From NCBI RefSeq assembly GCF_902497875.1, contig NZ_CABVHY010000012.1:1-64000 (forward strand): DNA of 64,000 nt, read 5' to 3'. The notes below the pieces were generated by a model, which had not been told where the DNA came from, ran no database searches, and saw nothing but the letters and a program-made list of their open reading frames with translations. How positions within the stretch are numbered: position 1 is the stretch's first letter; every line of letters starts with the position of its first letter. The translations under genes were made by a program, and so were the position numbers. Shown here one piece after another: positions 29,353 through 39,727 of this stretch. This DNA is from Pseudomonas fluorescens (lineage in GTDB: Bacteria > Pseudomonadota > Gammaproteobacteria > Pseudomonadales > Pseudomonadaceae).

Positions 29353-30231
29353 ATGCCTTGGCTGCAAGTCCGTCTCGCCATCAGCCCAGAACAAGCCGAA
29401 ACCTACGAAGACGCGTTCCTTGAAGTCGGCGCCGTTTCGGTGACATTCATGGACGCTGAAGATCAACCGATCTTCGAGCCGGAACTCAATACCACGCCGC
29501 TGTGGTCCCACACCCATCTGCTGGCCCTGTTCGAAGACGGCACCGAAGCCGCCAGCGTGCTGGCTCATATGGAACTGCTGACCGGCGGCCCGCTGCCTGA
29601 GCACCACAGCGAAATTATCGAAGACCAGGACTGGGAACGCAGCTGGATGGACAACTTCCATCCCATGCGCTTCGGCCAGCGTCTGTGGATCGTTCCGAGC
29701 TGGCACGCCGCGCCGGAGCCAGACGCCGTCAACCTGCTGCTCGACCCGGGCCTGGCGTTCGGTACCGGCACCCACCCGACCACGGCTCTGTGCCTGGAAT
29801 GGCTCGATGGTCAGGACCTGAAAGACTGCAACGTGCTGGACTTCGGTTGCGGTTCGGGGATCCTGGCGATTGCCGCCTTGCTGCTGGGTGCCAAAGAAGC
29901 GGTCGGCACCGATATCGATGTGCAGGCGCTGGAAGCTTCCCGCGACAACGCCGGGCGCAACAACATTGCCGAAGAGCTGTTCCCGCTGTATCTGCCACAA
30001 GATTTGCCGCAAGTTCAGGCCGATGTATTGGTCGCCAATATCCTCGCGGGCCCGTTAGTCTCACTGGCCCCGCAACTGTCCAGTCTGGTCAAGCCCGGCG
30101 GGCGCCTGGCACTGTCGGGCATCCTCGCCGAGCAGGGCGAAGAGGTCGCCGCGGCCTATGCCCAGGACTTCGAGCTTGACCCGATTGCCAATCGCGAAGG
30201 CTGGGTGCGCATTACCGGCCGTCGGCGCTAG
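29353..30231 (+). CDS. prmA: Ribosomal protein L11 methyltransferase
   Basis: A 292-residue SAM-dependent enzyme that trimethylates ribosomal protein L11. It has an N-terminal ferredoxin-like L11-recognition domain (about 1-60) and a C-terminal methyltransferase with [36 protein letters not shown] and [12 protein letters not shown]. The ATG at 29353 is chosen over the GTG at 29344, since it gives the usual MPWLQVRL start. It sits in the usual order before the DUF3426 gene and dusB. Confidence 0.95.
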   Translation: MPWLQVRLAISPEQAETYEDAFLEVGAVSVTFMDAEDQPIFEPELNTTPLWSHTHLLALFEDGTEAASVLAHMELLTGGPLPEHHSEIIEDQDWERSWMDNFHPMRFGQRLWIVPSWHAAPEPDAVNLLLDPGLAFGTGTHPTTALCLEWLDGQDLKDCNVLDFGCGSGILAIAALLLGAKEAVGTDIDVQALEASRDNAGRNNIAEELFPLYLPQDLPQVQADVLVANILAGPLVSLAPQLSSLVKPGGRLALSGILAEQGEEVAAAYAQDFELDPIANREGWVRITGRRR

Positions 30232-30261
30232 AATGGACGCCTGCATAATCCGGATTGCCGC

Positions 30262-31509
30262 ATGACCGACAGTTTCGTCACCCAGTGCCCGCATTGCCAA
30301 ACCAGCTTTCGCGTCAACCACGCGCAATTGAGCGTGGCCCGCGGGGCGGTTCGTTGCGGCTCCTGCCTGCAGGTGTTCAACGCCGCGCGGCAGTTGCTGG
30401 AACAACGCGCCAGCAAGGAAACCCTCCCCGCCGGCGCGCCAGTGCCAGCCGAGCCCGTCGCGCCCCGGGCAATCAGCCAGAAGCAGTGGACGGCCGCCGA
30501 ACTCGACCTGGATGACCTCGACGAAGAACTCGCCCGGCTCGAACAGCGGGAAATTCAGCCGATCACCGACCTCGACCAAAAGCGCAAGCCCAAGGAAGAT
30601 TCGCTGAACGCGCGCCGGGAGATCACCGGCGGCGAGGAAGAGCAATGGACTGGCAGCCTGTTCAGCGAATCGACGGCCGACCGCGCAGAAACGAACGAGC
30701 CCATTGAGCCTTTGGCCAATGTAGACCGCTTACCGGCAGACCAGATCGTCGAGCCGGACAGACCCGGCCGCACCGAACCCTCACTGTCCTTCGAGCTTGA
30801 CGATCTGCGGGATGAACCCGAAGCACCGCTTATCCCCCTGGAGCAGGAGCCGCCAGCGCCAGAGCATTTCGAGCGCCTGAGCGCGATAGATGTCGCCGAC
30901 GAAGAGCTGCTGGAGGCCGAGCCACCGCGCAAGAAGCGCGCACGCAGTGAACCCGGCTTGCACGACGAGGTGCTACAGGACCTGATCGATGAACCGGTGC
31001 AAGTCGATTGGCAAAAGCGTCGCTCCCCCTGGGGTCGACGTTTTCTCTGGGGACTGCTGATTCTGCTCGGAGCCGCGGCACTGGCCGGTCAATACATTGC
31101 TTATCAATTCGAGGAGTTGGCCCGCCAGGACCAGTACCGCCCGTGGTTTCAGCAACTGTGCCCGCAAATCGGCTGCACGGTACCGTCCAAGGTCGATATT
31201 GCCCGCATCAAGAGCAGCAACCTGGTGGTTCGCAGTCATCCGGACTTCAGCGGCGCACTGATAGTCGATGCGATCATCTACAATCGCGCACCCTTCTCTC
31301 AGCCCTTCCCGTTGCTGGAACTGCGCTTTGCCGATCTCAATGGGCACCTGATCGCCAGTCGGCGCTTCAAGCCTGGCGAGTACCTCAACGGCGAGCTTGA
31401 AGGCCTGGCGGAAATGCCACCACAAACACCCATCCATATCGCCCTGGACATCCTTGATCCCGGCCCCAAAGCCGTCAATTACAGCCTGAGCTTTCATTCA
31501 CCCGAGTGA
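30262..31509 (+). CDS. Zinc-ribbon and DUF3426 domain membrane protein
   Basis: A 415-residue protein. An N-terminal MJ0042-type zinc finger (CPHCQTSFRVNHAQL, then VRCGSCLQVFNA) is followed by a long acidic, low-complexity linker (about 60-245). A single membrane helix (about 256-276, FLWGLLILLGAAALAGQYIAY) leads to a DUF3426 domain in the C-terminal 130 residues. The topology suggests a cytoplasmic zinc finger and a periplasmic DUF3426. Its function is unknown. It lies between prmA and dusB-fis as in P. aeruginosa. Confidence 0.85.
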   Translation: MTDSFVTQCPHCQTSFRVNHAQLSVARGAVRCGSCLQVFNAARQLLEQRASKETLPAGAPVPAEPVAPRAISQKQWTAAELDLDDLDEELARLEQREIQPITDLDQKRKPKEDSLNARREITGGEEEQWTGSLFSESTADRAETNEPIEPLANVDRLPADQIVEPDRPGRTEPSLSFELDDLRDEPEAPLIPLEQEPPAPEHFERLSAIDVADEELLEAEPPRKKRARSEPGLHDEVLQDLIDEPVQVDWQKRRSPWGRRFLWGLLILLGAAALAGQYIAYQFEELARQDQYRPWFQQLCPQIGCTVPSKVDIARIKSSNLVVRSHPDFSGALIVDAIIYNRAPFSQPFPLLELRFADLNGHLIASRRFKPGEYLNGELEGLAEMPPQTPIHIALDILDPGPKAVNYSLSFHSPE

Positions 31510-31704
31510 AACACTTCAGTCAAGCGGCGCGGCTAAGGATTGACGGCGCTTTTCTGACTTCCTCGCCGCGAACCAAACTGCTGGCGATAACAGAATAACT
31601 GTTCAGATTTTATCCAATTCAGCCTTTATCCGGTCATCGAGAGCGGGTATCATGCCAACCCTTTTTCGAACTCTAATGATCCGGCCCCACACCAGGGAAG
31701 TCCT

Positions 31705-32718
31705 ATGTCGGCGGTACGCATCGGTCCATATACATTGCCCAACGGCTTGATTCTCGCTCCCATGGCGGGGGTCACTGACCAGCCCTTTCGTCAGCTGTGC
31801 AAACGGTTGGGCGCAGGCCTTGTAGTCTCGGAAATGGTCACCAGCGATATGAGCTTGTGGAACAGTCGCAAATCGCGCCTCCGGATGATCCACGAAGGTG
31901 ATCCCGAGCCGCGCTCGGTACAGATCGCCGGCGGTGATGCACAGATGCTGGCGGATGCCGCCCGCGCCAACGTCGAGTTGGGCGCACAGATTATTGATAT
32001 CAACATGGGTTGTCCGGCGAAGAAAGTCTGCAACAAGGCTGCCGGTTCCGCGTTGCTGAAAGACGAAGACCTGGTGAGGGAGATCCTGCACGCCGTCGTG
32101 GCGGCGGTCGATGTCCCGGTCACCCTGAAAATACGTACCGGCTGGGACCGGTCGAACAAGAACGGCCTGACGGTGGCGAAGATCGCCGAGCAGGCAGGTA
32201 TCACGGCACTGGCGGTCCATGGCCGGACCCGCGCCGATCTGTACACCGGCGTTGCCGAGTACGACACCATTGCCGCGATCAAGCAGGCGGTGTCGATTCC
32301 GGTCTTCGCCAACGGCGATATCGATTCGCCCGAGAAAGCCCGGTACGTGCTTCAAGCGACCGGCGCCGATGGTCTGCTGATTGGCCGGGCCGCTCAAGGG
32401 CGGCCATGGATTTTTCGTGAGATCGAGCATTTTCTGCGTACCGGCGAAACACTCCCGGCACCGGAGCTGGTCGAGGTGGAACGTATTCTGCTAGAGCATC
32501 TGGCCGCACTGCATGCCTTCTATGGGGATGTCATGGGCGTACGCATTGCCCGCAAGCATGTGGGCTGGTATCTCGCAACCTTGCCGGGCGCCAGGGAGTT
32601 CCGCGCCCAGTTCAATCGTTTGGATGAAACGGAAGCACAGTGCGCCAACGTTCGTGAATTTTTCGCCGAGCGTTACAAGAGCCTGGTGAAAGGGGACGCA
32701 GAAGGGGTGGCCGCATGA
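31705..32718 (+). CDS. dusB: tRNA-dihydrouridine synthase B
   Basis: FMN-dependent enzyme of 337 residues that reduces uridine to dihydrouridine in tRNA. It shows [12 protein letters not shown], the catalytic-cysteine block [40 protein letters not shown] and the FMN phosphate site [11 protein letters not shown]. It is followed by fis with a 4-bp ATGA overlap, the conserved dusB-fis operon. The 195-bp gap upstream is AT-rich near 31600 and must carry the operon promoter. Confidence 0.96.
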   Translation: MSAVRIGPYTLPNGLILAPMAGVTDQPFRQLCKRLGAGLVVSEMVTSDMSLWNSRKSRLRMIHEGDPEPRSVQIAGGDAQMLADAARANVELGAQIIDINMGCPAKKVCNKAAGSALLKDEDLVREILHAVVAAVDVPVTLKIRTGWDRSNKNGLTVAKIAEQAGITALAVHGRTRADLYTGVAEYDTIAAIKQAVSIPVFANGDIDSPEKARYVLQATGADGLLIGRAAQGRPWIFREIEHFLRTGETLPAPELVEVERILLEHLAALHAFYGDVMGVRIARKHVGWYLATLPGAREFRAQFNRLDETEAQCANVREFFAERYKSLVKGDAEGVAA

Positions 32719-33035
32719 CGATGATGACCGAGACTTTAGTGAGTGGAACAGCACCCGTGAGCGACAATGTAAATTTGAAACAGCACCTCAATACACCGAG
32801 CGAAGAGGGTCAGACCCTTCGCGGGAGTGTCGAGAAAGCGCTGCACAATTATTTCGCCCACCTTGAGGGCGCTGCCGTCACGGACGTGTACAACCTGGTG
32901 CTGTCCGAAGTCGAGGCGCCACTGCTCGAAAGCGTGATGAACTACGTCAAGGGCAACCAGACCAAGGCCAGTGAGCTGTTGGGGCTGAACCGCGGCACCT
33001 TGCGCAAGAAACTCAAGCAGTACGATCTGCTGTAA
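32715..33035 (+). CDS. fis: Nucleoid protein Fis
   Basis: A 106-residue DNA-bending nucleoid protein that activates rRNA promoters and site-specific recombination in growing cells. The C-terminal helix-turn-helix [33 protein letters not shown] is typical (the run is split here only by its own helices). An N-terminal beta-hairpin/dimerisation part is present. The start overlaps dusB; a start three codons later (MTETL) is equally possible. Confidence 0.95.
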   Translation: MTMMTETLVSGTAPVSDNVNLKQHLNTPSEEGQTLRGSVEKALHNYFAHLEGAAVTDVYNLVLSEVEAPLLESVMNYVKGNQTKASELLGLNRGTLRKKLKQYDLL

Positions 33036-33052
33036 GCATTCAATCAAACCAG

Positions 33053-33086
33053 AAAGGCGTCCGCGTAAAACCGGTCGCTTTTTTGC
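33053..33086 (+). terminator. Probable terminator between fis and purH
   Basis: An imperfect stem (aaag-gcg-tccg against ccgg-tcgc-ttt, one bulge) is followed at once by a run of six T. It would separate fis from purH transcription. Confidence 0.5.
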
Positions 33087-33115
33087 TGACTCCTTTGCTT
33101 TTGATGGAAATTGAA

Positions 33116-34723
33116 ATGACCGACCAGACTACCCGCCTGCCGATCCGCCGCGCCTTGATCAGCGTTTCCGACAAGACCGGGATTCTCGACTTCGCCCGCG
33201 AGCTGGAAGCGCTGGGTGTCGAGATCCTTTCCACCGGCGGTACCTTCAAGCTGCTGCAGGACAACGGCGTGGCCGCAGTGGAAGTCGCGGACTACACCGG
33301 CTTTGCAGAAATGATGGACGGTCGGGTCAAGACCCTGCACCCGAAAATCCACGGTGGGATCCTCGGTCGCCGCGGGATCGACGATGCCATCATGAACGAG
33401 CACGGCATCAAGCCGATCGACCTGGTGGCAGTCAACCTCTACCCCTTCGAAGCCACTATTTCCAAGCCAGGTTGCGACCTGCCGACCGCCATCGAGAACA
33501 TCGATATCGGCGGCCCGACCATGGTTCGCTCCGCGGCCAAGAACCACAAAGACGTGGCCATCGTGGTCAACGCCAGCGATTACAGCCAGGTCCTGGAAAG
33601 CCTCAAGGCCGGCGGCCTGACTTACGCTCAGCGCTTCGACCTGATGCTCAAGGCCTTCGAACACACTGCCGCCTACGACGGCATGATCGCCAACTACCTG
33701 GGCACCGTTGACCAGACCGCCGAGACCCTCGGTACCGAAGGTCGCAGCCAGTTCCCACGCACCTTCAACAGCCAGTTCGTCAAGGCTCAGGAAATGCGCT
33801 ACGGCGAGAACCCGCACCAGAGCGCGGCGTTCTACGTGGAAGCCAAGCCTGCCGAAGTGGGTATCGCCACCGCGACCCAACTGCAAGGCAAAGAGCTGTC
33901 GTACAACAACGTGGCCGACACCGACGCCGCGCTGGAATGCGTGAAGAGCTTCGTCAAACCGGCCTGCGTCATCGTCAAGCACGCCAACCCGTGCGGCGTG
34001 GCCGTCAGCCCGGACGCCGAAGGCGGCATCCGTCAGGCTTACGAACTGGCCTACGCCACCGATACCGAATCGGCGTTCGGTGGCATCATCGCCTTCAACC
34101 GCGAACTGGATGCTGAAACCGCCAAGGCCATCGTCGAGCGCCAGTTCGTCGAAGTGATCATCGCACCAAGCGTCACCGAAGAAGCCCGCGCCATCGTCGC
34201 CGCCAAAGCCAACGTACGCCTGCTGTCCTGTGGCCAATGGTCGGCCGATCGCGCCGCGGCCTGGGACTACAAGCGCGTCAACGGCGGTTTGCTGGTTCAG
34301 AGCCGCGACATTGGCATGATCGGCAGCGAAGACTTGAAAGTGGTGACCAAGCGCGCCCCGACCGAGCAAGAGATCAACGACCTGATCTTCGCCTGGAAAG
34401 TCGCCAAGTACGTCAAATCCAACGCCATCGTCTACGCCAAGAACCGTCAAACCATCGGCGTCGGCGCTGGCCAGATGAGCCGCGTCAACTCCGCGCGTAT
34501 CGCCGCGATCAAGGCTGAACATGCCGGCTTGCAAGTGCAAGGCGCGGTCATGGCCTCGGATGCATTCTTCCCGTTCCGCGACGGCATCGACAATGCGGCC
34601 AAGGTCGGCATCACTGCGGTGATCCAGCCGGGCGGCTCGATGCGTGACAATGAAGTGATTGCAGCGGCTGATGAAGCCGGCATCGCGATGGTCTTTACGG
34701 GCATGCGCCACTTCCGTCACTGA
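33116..34723 (+). CDS. purH: Bifunctional AICAR transformylase/IMP cyclohydrolase
   Basis: A 535-residue enzyme for the last two steps of IMP synthesis. The N-terminal MGS-like cyclohydrolase domain begins [13 protein letters not shown], with STGGT and [12 protein letters not shown]. The C-terminal transformylase has [22 protein letters not shown] and [12 protein letters not shown]. The ATG at 33116 gives the usual length; upstream in-frame codons run through the terminator. A REPIN separates it from purD, with which it forms the purine pair known in Pseudomonas. Confidence 0.97.
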   Translation: MTDQTTRLPIRRALISVSDKTGILDFARELEALGVEILSTGGTFKLLQDNGVAAVEVADYTGFAEMMDGRVKTLHPKIHGGILGRRGIDDAIMNEHGIKPIDLVAVNLYPFEATISKPGCDLPTAIENIDIGGPTMVRSAAKNHKDVAIVVNASDYSQVLESLKAGGLTYAQRFDLMLKAFEHTAAYDGMIANYLGTVDQTAETLGTEGRSQFPRTFNSQFVKAQEMRYGENPHQSAAFYVEAKPAEVGIATATQLQGKELSYNNVADTDAALECVKSFVKPACVIVKHANPCGVAVSPDAEGGIRQAYELAYATDTESAFGGIIAFNRELDAETAKAIVERQFVEVIIAPSVTEEARAIVAAKANVRLLSCGQWSADRAAAWDYKRVNGGLLVQSRDIGMIGSEDLKVVTKRAPTEQEINDLIFAWKVAKYVKSNAIVYAKNRQTIGVGAGQMSRVNSARIAAIKAEHAGLQVQGAVMASDAFFPFRDGIDNAAKVGITAVIQPGGSMRDNEVIAAADEAGIAMVFTGMRHFRH

Positions 34724-34739
34724 TAACGCAGTTCCCCCT

Positions 34740-34821
34740 GTAGGAGCTGCCGCAGGCTGCGATCTTTTGACTTTGCTTTTAAGATCAAGATCAAAAGATC
34801 GCAGCCTGCGGCAGCTCCTAC
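34740..34821. repeat. REPIN, family A
   Basis: Perfect inverted pair gtaggagctgccgcaggctgcgatctttt ... aaaagatcgcagcctgcggcagctcctac around a 24-bp AT-rich spacer, between purH and purD. Confidence 0.92.
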
Positions 34822-34870
34822 GGTGGCATGCAGCGCTTCCCACAGAATTAGCGTCATCGAGGTTTTTGAA

Positions 34871-36166
34871 ATGAATGTTTTGATCATTGGCAGCGGTGGC
34901 CGTGAACACGCCCTGGCCTGGAAAGTGGCTCAGGATCCGCGTGTGGTAAAGGTATTCGTTGCTCCGGGCAACGCCGGCACCGCCATTGAAGCCAAGTGCG
35001 AGAACGTCGCTATCGACGTGCTGGCCCTTGAGCAGCTGGCTGATTTCGCCGAGAAAAACGTTTCCCTGACCATCGTCGGTCCGGAAGTACCACTGGTGGC
35101 CGGCGTAGTCGATCTGTTCCGCTCCCGCGGCCTGGATTGCTTCGGCCCGACCTCCGGCGCCGCCCAGCTGGAAGGCTCCAAGGCGTTCACCAAGGACTTC
35201 CTGGCTCGCCACAAGATCCCGACCGCCGACTACCAGAACTTCACCGAGGTTGAGCCGGCCTTGGCTTACTTGCGTGAAAAAGGCGCACCGATCGTGATCA
35301 AGGCCGACGGCCTGGCCGCCGGTAAAGGCGTGATCGTCGCCATGACCCTCGCCGAAGCAGAAGACGCCGTGCGGGACATGCTCGCCGGCAATGCGTTCGG
35401 CGAAGCCGGTTCCCGGGTGGTGATCGAGGAGTTCCTCGATGGCGAAGAAGCCAGCTTCATCGTCATGGTCGATGGCAAGAATGTTCTGCCAATGGCCACC
35501 AGCCAGGACCACAAACGCGTCGGCGACGGCGACACGGGTCCGAACACGGGCGGCATGGGTGCCTACTCCCCTGCCCCGGTGGTCACCGCCGAGGTGCATC
35601 AGCGCGTGATGGATCTGGTGATCTGGCCGACGGTGCGCGGCATGGCCGAGGAAGGCAACGTCTACACCGGTTTCCTCTACGCGGGTCTGATGATCGACAA
35701 GGCTGGCAATCCGAAAGTCATCGAGTTCAACTGCCGCTTTGGCGACCCGGAAACCCAACCGGTGATGCTGCGTCTGCAGTCGAGCCTGGTGTTGCTGATC
35801 GAGGCTGCGCTGGCCCAGGCACTGGACAAGGTCGAAGCACAATGGGATCCACGCCCAAGCGTCGGTATCGTGCTGGCAGCCGGCGGCTATCCTGGTGATT
35901 ACGCCAAGGGCGTGGCCATTGAAGGTCTGGATGCCGCGGCCGCGCTGGAAGGCAAAGTCTTTCACGCTGGCACCGCACTGCAAGACGGTCAGGTAGTGAC
36001 CGCTGGCGGCCGAGTGCTCTGCGCCACCGCTCTGGGCCAAAGTGTCGATGCGGCTCAACAGCAGGCTTACAAATTGGCAGCTAAAATCGATTGGCAAGGC
36101 TGCTTCTACCGCAAGGACATTGGCTACCGTGCCATTGCCCGCGAGCGTGGCGAAAATCAGGAATAG
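34871..36166 (+). CDS. purD: Phosphoribosylamine-glycine ligase
   Basis: ATP-grasp enzyme of 431 residues that joins glycine to phosphoribosylamine (GAR synthetase) in purine synthesis. It shows the start MNVLIIGSGGREHALAWK, GPEVPLVAGVVD, KADGLAAGKGVIVA, NTGGMGAYSPAP and EFNCRFGDPETQPVM. The ATG at 34871 is chosen because the frame upstream enters the REPIN. It is directly followed by a hairpin and retS. Confidence 0.97.
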   Translation: MNVLIIGSGGREHALAWKVAQDPRVVKVFVAPGNAGTAIEAKCENVAIDVLALEQLADFAEKNVSLTIVGPEVPLVAGVVDLFRSRGLDCFGPTSGAAQLEGSKAFTKDFLARHKIPTADYQNFTEVEPALAYLREKGAPIVIKADGLAAGKGVIVAMTLAEAEDAVRDMLAGNAFGEAGSRVVIEEFLDGEEASFIVMVDGKNVLPMATSQDHKRVGDGDTGPNTGGMGAYSPAPVVTAEVHQRVMDLVIWPTVRGMAEEGNVYTGFLYAGLMIDKAGNPKVIEFNCRFGDPETQPVMLRLQSSLVLLIEAALAQALDKVEAQWDPRPSVGIVLAAGGYPGDYAKGVAIEGLDAAAALEGKVFHAGTALQDGQVVTAGGRVLCATALGQSVDAAQQQAYKLAAKIDWQGCFYRKDIGYRAIARERGENQE

Positions 36167-36182
36167 GCTATCCGTTCGGCCA

Positions 36183-36205
36183 GGCAGGGGTCTCAGACCC
36201 TTGCC
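36183..36205 (+). terminator. Hairpin after purD
   Basis: ggcaggggtc / gacccttgcc stem (9 of 10 pairs) with a 3-nt loop, not followed by a T run. It may be a weak terminator or an mRNA-end stabiliser. Confidence 0.4.
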
Positions 36206-36265
36206 GTGCTATTCCAGCCCCGCGCATAGTTACAATCTGGCATCAACCTACGAAGGGATTTCGCC

Positions 36266-39043
36266 GTGCGCTGGCTCAGGATTGCCATAGGTTTTACCGT
36301 CAGCCTGCTGACTCTGCTCTGCTTGCTACCGGCCCAGGCCGCGCAAGGCAGTGGCTGGGCAGTATTGCTTGACGAAACGGCTGACCTGCAATTGAGCGAC
36401 ATCCGCTCTGCCCGCTTCACCAATCAATTCAGCCCGGTCGAACTGAACCAGCTGACCGCTGCCGAACCCGGTGGCGCTTTATGGCTGCGCTTCAAACTCC
36501 AGCCGGGCAAACACGAGCAACTGCTGCGCATTTTCGCACCAGATCTGGCTCAACTGAATCTGTACGTGCTCGACGACGACAAGCTGATCGAGCAATTGAA
36601 CACCGGCACCGATCAACCACAAACCCAGAGGCCCTTGCCAAGCAGCGACTTCATGCTGGCGCTGCCGCAAAGTCAAAACGCCCTTGAGGTGTATGTGCGG
36701 CTGGTGTCCGAGCACCAGCTACGGCCTTATATCACCTTGCAATCGGCGGTCATGACCGCGGCAGATCAGGGCCAGACATTGATTTATGGCCTGCTGTTCG
36801 GCTGTCTGGCGATGCTGATCCTGCATAATCTGACACGCTACGCCTACACCCGCTCCAGAAGCTGCATCTGGCTGGCCGCCTGTGAAGGCCTGTTGCTGCT
36901 CAGCCTGCTCCTGCTGCTGAATCTGCCTGGCCCCTGGCTGCCGGACTGGTACACCATACAAACGCCTGGCGCCTATGTGGCCTTGTTGCTGACCGCCCCC
37001 TGCGGCCTGATGTTCGCCTACCGATTCTTCGCCCCACTCGGCCCCCATCCGCTGAACCGGTTGCTGCTCGGCGATATCCTGCTGACCACCTTGTGCAGCC
37101 TGTTGCTGCTGTTTGTCGACACCCTGCCGCTGAATATCATCACCTACGCGCTGGTGGCGCTCGCCGGCCTGAGCATGCTATTCGTCAGCGCTTACCACTG
37201 GCAGAAAGGTTATCGCCCGGCTCGACTGTTCGTCGCGGCCATGGTGATCTTCAACGCCGGCACCCTGATCATCTTGCCAGCGCTTCTGGGACTGACCCTG
37301 GTGGCACCGCAAGGCCTGATCATGACGCTGCTCGGGTTCATCTGCCTCAGCGGCCTGTTGATGAGTATCGCCCTGGGCGAGCGTCAACGCAGCATCACTG
37401 AAGACCGTTTCAGCGTCAGCCGCGACCTGGCAGCCAGCAACGCCGAGATCAACGCCAAGGCCGAGTTCCTGGCGAAAATCAGCCACGAGATCCGCACCCC
37501 GATGAATGGTGTGCTGGGCATGACCGAGCTGCTGCTGGGCACCCCCTTGTCGGTCAAACAACGGGACTACGTACAGACCATCCACAGCGCCGGCAATGAA
37601 CTGCTGACCTTGATCAACGAGATTCTTGACATCTCCAAGCTCGAGTCCGGGCAAATCGAGCTGGACGATGTGCAGTTCGACCTCAACGCGCTGATCGAAG
37701 ACTGCCTGAGTATTTTCCGGGCCAAGGCCGAGCAGCAGAATGTCGAACTGATCAGTTTTATTCAGCCGCAAGTCCCGCGGGTGGTCAGCGGCGACCCAAC
37801 ACGCCTGCGCCAGACATTGCTGAGCCTGCTGGAAAACGCCCTGAAGAAAACCGCCGAAGGCGAAATCCTGATCGTCGTCGCCCTCGACGAACGCAGCGCC
37901 AAACCGCGGCTACGCATCGCGGTCCAGGACAGCGGTGTACCGATGGAGGCCAGCGAACGCGATGCCTTGCTGCACGCCGAACTGCACAGCAAGAACTTCC
38001 TCTCGGCGACGCGCCTGGGTGGCAACCTCGGGCTGGTCATCGCCCGCCAACTGATCCTGCTGATGCACGGTGAATTCGGTATCAAAAGCGGCAACAACAG
38101 TGGCAGCACCCTGTGGCTGACCTTGCCGCTGGATCCGGAACGCCTGGAGCATCCGACCTCCGACCTCGATGGCCCGCTGCAAGGAGCTCGAGTGTTGGTG
38201 GTGGATGACAACGACACGTGCCGCAAAGTCCTGGTGCAGCAATGCAGCGCCTGGGGTCTGAACGTCAGTGCCGTACCTTCCGGCAAGGAAGCGCTGGCCC
38301 TGCTGCGGACCAAGGCGCACCTGCGCGACTACTTCGACGTGGTACTGCTCGACCAGAACATGCCTGGCATGACCGGCATGCAACTGGCGGCAAAGATCAA
38401 GGAAGACCCGAGCCTGAACCACGACATCCTGCTGATCATGCTTACCGGCATCAGCAACGCGCCGAGCAAGGTCATTGCGCGCAACTCGGGGATCAAGCGC
38501 ATCCTGGCCAAACCGGTTGCCGGCTATACCCTCAAGACCACCCTGGCTGACGAGCTGACCCGACGCAACAAAGGCCTGGTCGTGCCCCACCACGTGCCGT
38601 CAGGCATACCTGTACCGATCAAGGTACCCAGCGATTTCCGCATCCTTGTCGCCGAAGACAACAGCATCTCGACCAAAGTGATTCGCGGCATGCTTGGCAA
38701 GCTCAACCTGCAGCCGGACACTGCCAGCAACGGCGAGGAAGCGCTGCAGGCGATGAAAGCCCAACGTTACGATCTGGTGCTGATGGATTGTGAAATGCCA
38801 ATCCTCGATGGTTTTTCCGCTACCCAGCAACTACGCGCCTGGGAGGTCGGCAACCAGCGTGTGCGCACTCCGGTGGTCGCACTCACCGCGCACATCCTGA
38901 CCGAGCACAAGGAACGCGCGCGTCAGGCCGGCATGGACGGGCATATGGCCAAACCGGTCGAGCTATCGCAACTGCGCGAGTTGATCGAACATTGGGTGAC
39001 TCAACGGGACTTGCAGAATCAGCTGGCTGTTCAAATTTCCTGA
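36266..39043 (+). CDS. retS: Hybrid sensor kinase RetS
   Basis: A 925-residue inner-membrane regulator that opposes the GacS/GacA-Rsm switch and so favours acute/motile over biofilm behaviour. It has a signal sequence (1-26), a periplasmic 7TMR-DISMED2 sensor (about 30-165), a seven-helix 7TM-DISM region (about 172-370), a HisKA domain with H407 in [15 protein letters not shown], and an ATPase domain. Receiver 1 has phosphoacceptor D696 (LLDQNMPG) and receiver 2 has D841 ([11 protein letters not shown]). The ATPase G1 box reads DSGVP rather than DxGxG, in keeping with RetS acting partly by binding GacS. It starts with GTG (RBS GAAGGGA). The position after purD matches P. aeruginosa. Confidence 0.93.
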   Translation: MRWLRIAIGFTVSLLTLLCLLPAQAAQGSGWAVLLDETADLQLSDIRSARFTNQFSPVELNQLTAAEPGGALWLRFKLQPGKHEQLLRIFAPDLAQLNLYVLDDDKLIEQLNTGTDQPQTQRPLPSSDFMLALPQSQNALEVYVRLVSEHQLRPYITLQSAVMTAADQGQTLIYGLLFGCLAMLILHNLTRYAYTRSRSCIWLAACEGLLLLSLLLLLNLPGPWLPDWYTIQTPGAYVALLLTAPCGLMFAYRFFAPLGPHPLNRLLLGDILLTTLCSLLLLFVDTLPLNIITYALVALAGLSMLFVSAYHWQKGYRPARLFVAAMVIFNAGTLIILPALLGLTLVAPQGLIMTLLGFICLSGLLMSIALGERQRSITEDRFSVSRDLAASNAEINAKAEFLAKISHEIRTPMNGVLGMTELLLGTPLSVKQRDYVQTIHSAGNELLTLINEILDISKLESGQIELDDVQFDLNALIEDCLSIFRAKAEQQNVELISFIQPQVPRVVSGDPTRLRQTLLSLLENALKKTAEGEILIVVALDERSAKPRLRIAVQDSGVPMEASERDALLHAELHSKNFLSATRLGGNLGLVIARQLILLMHGEFGIKSGNNSGSTLWLTLPLDPERLEHPTSDLDGPLQGARVLVVDDNDTCRKVLVQQCSAWGLNVSAVPSGKEALALLRTKAHLRDYFDVVLLDQNMPGMTGMQLAAKIKEDPSLNHDILLIMLTGISNAPSKVIARNSGIKRILAKPVAGYTLKTTLADELTRRNKGLVVPHHVPSGIPVPIKVPSDFRILVAEDNSISTKVIRGMLGKLNLQPDTASNGEEALQAMKAQRYDLVLMDCEMPILDGFSATQQLRAWEVGNQRVRTPVVALTAHILTEHKERARQAGMDGHMAKPVELSQLRELIEHWVTQRDLQNQLAVQIS

Positions 39044-39106
39044 GCCGACAGACTGCGCAACGCCTGATAGACTCCCCATCGCCCTCCTTGGTTGCGAGCC
39101 CCCACC

Positions 39107-39703
39107 ATGCTCCACGTGCTGTTCAGCGTTTACCTGAAGATGCTGGTGCTCTATAGCCCGTTCTTCGTTCTGTCCTGCTTCATCAGCCTGACTCGCGGCT
39201 ATTCCAGCAAGGAACGTCGCCGCCTGGCCTGGAAAGTCGCGCTCGCGACCCTGGTCTCCAGCGTCTTGCTGTATCTGTTCGGACGAGTGATTTTCAGCGT
39301 GTTCGGCATCACCGTGGACGCCTTCCGCATCGGTGCCGGGAGCGTGCTGTTCATCTCGGCGCTGGGCATGGCTCAAGGCAAGCTGGCGGTGCAGACCGAT
39401 AACGTACAGCAAGACGTGACCATCGTCCCGCTGACCATCCCCCTGACCGTTGGCCCCGGCACTATCGGCGCCCTTTTGGTCATGGGCGTCAGCCAGCCGC
39501 ACTGGGACGACAAACTCACCGCCATCCTCAGCATCGCCCTGGCCAGCCTTACCGTCGGAGTGGTGCTCTATCTGTCGCACCGTATCGAACGCATTCTTGG
39601 CGATCAGGGTCTGCAGATTGTCAGCCGGTTGATGGGGTTGTTCGTCTGTGCACTGGCGGCGCAAATCATCTTTACCGGGATCAGAGGGTATCTGGTGCCG
39701 TAG
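39107..39703 (+). CDS. MarC family membrane protein
   Basis: A 198-residue polytopic protein with about six membrane helices, matching the MarC/YhgN family. It shows the usual PFFVLSCFISLTRGYS start, GAGSVLFISALGMAQG, and the conserved VPLTIPLTVGPGTIGALLV segment. MarC proteins were once linked to multidrug resistance, but no transport substrate is established. The ATG at 39107 is preferred over the upstream codon at 39092. It lies 63 bp after retS, as in P. aeruginosa, and converges on cobJ. Confidence 0.85.
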   Translation: MLHVLFSVYLKMLVLYSPFFVLSCFISLTRGYSSKERRRLAWKVALATLVSSVLLYLFGRVIFSVFGITVDAFRIGAGSVLFISALGMAQGKLAVQTDNVQQDVTIVPLTIPLTVGPGTIGALLVMGVSQPHWDDKLTAILSIALASLTVGVVLYLSHRIERILGDQGLQIVSRLMGLFVCALAAQIIFTGIRGYLVP

Positions 39704-39727
39704 AACTCTCGGCACCGGAACCCTGAT

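Noticed and set aside
33044..36097. A 1017-codon open frame on the minus strand
   Set aside because: It is antisense to purH and purD, both fully conserved enzymes. Long antisense frames are expected in GC-rich DNA with strong third-position bias.
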